This document shows positions 62,764-64,000 of a stretch of 64,000 nucleotides of DNA, one piece after another (within the stretch, counting starts at the first letter, position 1; each line of letters starts with the position of its first letter). Made by a program: the position numbers and the translations under genes. The stretch lies in assembly GCF_019355395.1 (NCBI RefSeq), contig NZ_CP048829.1, positions 868,001-932,000 of the forward strand, written 5' to 3'. This stretch comes from Chordicoccus furentiruminis. GTDB taxonomy: Bacteria > Bacillota > Clostridia > Lachnospirales > Lachnospiraceae. A model generated the notes under the pieces. It had not been told where the DNA came from. It was given only the letters and a program-made list of their open reading frames with translations, and made no database searches.

Positions 62764-64000
62764 GATGCCGCCTCCTTGTCTGTGGCCTGGTTGGGCAGAA
62801 AGGCCTGGTCATAAACAACAAGTGACGGGCCGGGTTCCGGCGGAGTATCAATGCCGTATCCGGTGATACGCGCCGCGAGAATGGCGGTATCCGACTTGTT
62901 GACACTGTTGCCTTTGATGGCGAGCTCCAGCGCGTTTACAGCTGCCTCATAGCCGTACTGTTTTGACAGGCTGCTTAGCATCCGGATACAGGATTTGCGC
63001 CCTGCACGGGGCTGGCTGTCAACGTACTCCCGGATCAGTTCCGGTGCGTCCTTCCGAAATCCGCTGTTCGGCCAGGCACCGATATTCTTTGAGAGCATCT
63101 CAAGCGATGTACTGTAATCCGTAAGATCGGTACGTTTTTCCCCATATTGACGCCTGTGGCGGACCAGAAGACCGCCGTTTGGTTCCAGGATGTCTATGTA
63201 ATGGGCGCGGATGCCGACCATGACCTTCTGGTTGTGGTTTTCGGGCTTGGTGGAGTAAAAATGTCTGCCATCAAGGCAGATCTTTCCATATCCGTCGGCC
63301 TTGCAGGTCTCATACCGGCATACATTGAACGGTTTTGCCGGAAGCGGGAGGAAATGCTTCTTATCTTCTTCAAAGAGCTCTGATATCGTAGTGCCCTTCT
63401 TATAGTGGGCTTCTGCCGCTTTCTTTGCATGCTGGCCAAGAAGGCCGCGGTTGAACTCTTCGATGTCGTGGTATGTGGGAACAGGAACAAACAGGTTCCG
63501 CCGGCTTGTACCTACTTTATTCTCGACGTTGCCCTTCTCGTATCCGGCATGCGGATTGCAGAACCGGATACGGAACCCGTAATGGGCACGGAACCGGGCA
63601 AACAGCTCGGTCTCATGGATCTTATCCATGACCCTGCGGCCAACGCCGGTTGCGTTGTCGAACACAAGAAGCGAAGGGACACCCCCAATGTAGTTGAAGA
63701 TATCCTGAAGCCCCTGGCAGACGCATTCGGCAGTTTCGCCCCGAAATACCTGGTTATATCCGTCGTTGCTGAATGGGAAGGATACGGTAAGGTATTTCCG
63801 GCGGACGCATTCGGTATCCTCATTGAAATCCGCCTCTCCGAAGTCAACCTGTGCGCAGCCGGGCTCCCAGACGAGTTCTTGTGTTCCTTTGGTTTGGATA
63901 TCGGTCCGGATTCTGTGCACGAATTTCTGGACAGAATCATAGCTTCCGGTAAAACCGTATTCCTCCTGCAGGCGTTCGTGGATGCGCTTGGCAGTATGCC
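62760..64000 (-). CDS. istA: IstA transposase of the second IS21-family element (5' end outside window)
   Basis: 413 residues visible. DDE catalytic residues are seen in GCAQVDFGEADFNEDT (Asp), SLLVFDNATGVG (Asp) and PHAGYEKGNVENKVGTSRRN (Glu). The frame remains open to the right edge (HTAKRIHERLQEEYGFTGSY), so the HTH N-terminus lies beyond 64000. It appears intact with istB, so this element may be active. Confidence 0.93.
   Translation of the reverse strand, partial: HTAKRIHERLQEEYGFTGSYDSVQKFVHRIRTDIQTKGTQELVWEPGCAQVDFGEADFNEDTECVRRKYLTVSFPFSNDGYNQVFRGETAECVCQGLQDIFNYIGGVPSLLVFDNATGVGRRVMDKIHETELFARFRAHYGFRIRFCNPHAGYEKGNVENKVGTSRRNLFVPVPTYHDIEEFNRGLLGQHAKKAAEAHYKKGTTISELFEEDKKHFLPLPAKPFNVCRYETCKADGYGKICLDGRHFYSTKPENHNQKVMVGIRAHYIDILEPNGGLLVRHRRQYGEKRTDLTDYSTSLEMLSKNIGAWPNSGFRKDAPELIREYVDSQPRAGRKSCIRMLSSLSKQYGYEAAVNALELAIKGNSVNKSDTAILAARITGYGIDTPPEPGPSLVVYDQAFLPNQATDKEAAS

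Noticed and set aside
1-64000. tRNA or rRNA genes
   Set aside because: No cloverleaf with a T-loop GGTTCGAATC-type motif or rRNA signature was noticed; a tRNA scan would be the decisive check.

Overview
The window looks like a chromosomal segment of a high-GC clostridial anaerobe, probably Lachnospiraceae-like. The grounds are strong GGAGG ribosome sites, TTG and GTG starts, a eutVW-type two-component system with an ANTAR regulator, a SHIRT-domain cell-wall surface protein, and abundant IS and group II intron debris. No rRNA, tRNA or CRISPR array was seen. The taxon is inferred from gene content only.

Layout. 1-3670: the 5' end of a group II intron sits directly behind the terminator of a 1071-residue SHIRT/Cna-B surface protein. 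3670-7220: two degraded sugar-binding-protein genes, then a class II aldolase and a PfkB-family kinase. 7456-9334: an LCP-family cell-wall ligase and a membrane protein. 9524-11896: an ABC-class ATPase and a DEDDh exonuclease. 12022-31745: a very large ethanolamine utilisation (eut) microcompartment locus on the minus strand. 31795-41711: a mixed housekeeping and accessory stretch (DUF2284, RmlD-like, nucleoside phosphorylase, secreted hydrolase, PNPOx-like protein, GPH transporter, GNAT, a phosphatase-fRMsr fusion). 41837-53887: a rearranged zone with duplicated fragments, a DUF234 ATPase, a GH5 cellulase, EamA, MazG, a ParE/Phd pair, a TetR-controlled membrane pair and a nitroreductase-Rrf2-oxidoreductase operon. 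54025-64000: a broken IS, small enzymes, phage fragments and two IS21-family elements.

The eut locus is the centrepiece. A consensus promoter (TTGACA-17-TAGAAT) and a structured leader precede about 23 co-oriented genes: eutS, P, V, W, A, B, C, L, a eutK-like gene, E, M, M, T, pduL, J, a Cys-rich TIGR02536-like gene, N, a PduT-like gene, H, Q, S, a long eutS-like gene and P. The unit ends at a perfect terminator at 12022. The eutG alcohol dehydrogenase has its own promoter and a matching leader. EutH imports ethanolamine; EutBC, with AdoCbl made by EutT and reactivation by EutA, cleaves it to acetaldehyde and ammonia; EutE makes acetyl-CoA; PduL makes acetyl phosphate; EutQ may make ATP; EutG recycles NADH to ethanol. 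All of this is expected inside the shell built from EutS/M/L/K/N and the PduT-like protein.

The two leaders each hold two hairpins with six-base G-N-N-G-N-A loops, the second overlapping an intrinsic terminator. This is the EutV/ANTAR antitermination layout, but with G rather than the A I recall at loop position 1. Other points of note are a shell protein with a Rho-N/SAP-like tail, Cys-rich and Fe-S-type proteins in the operon, and a dense mosaic of truncated genes from about 36.8 to 61 kb.
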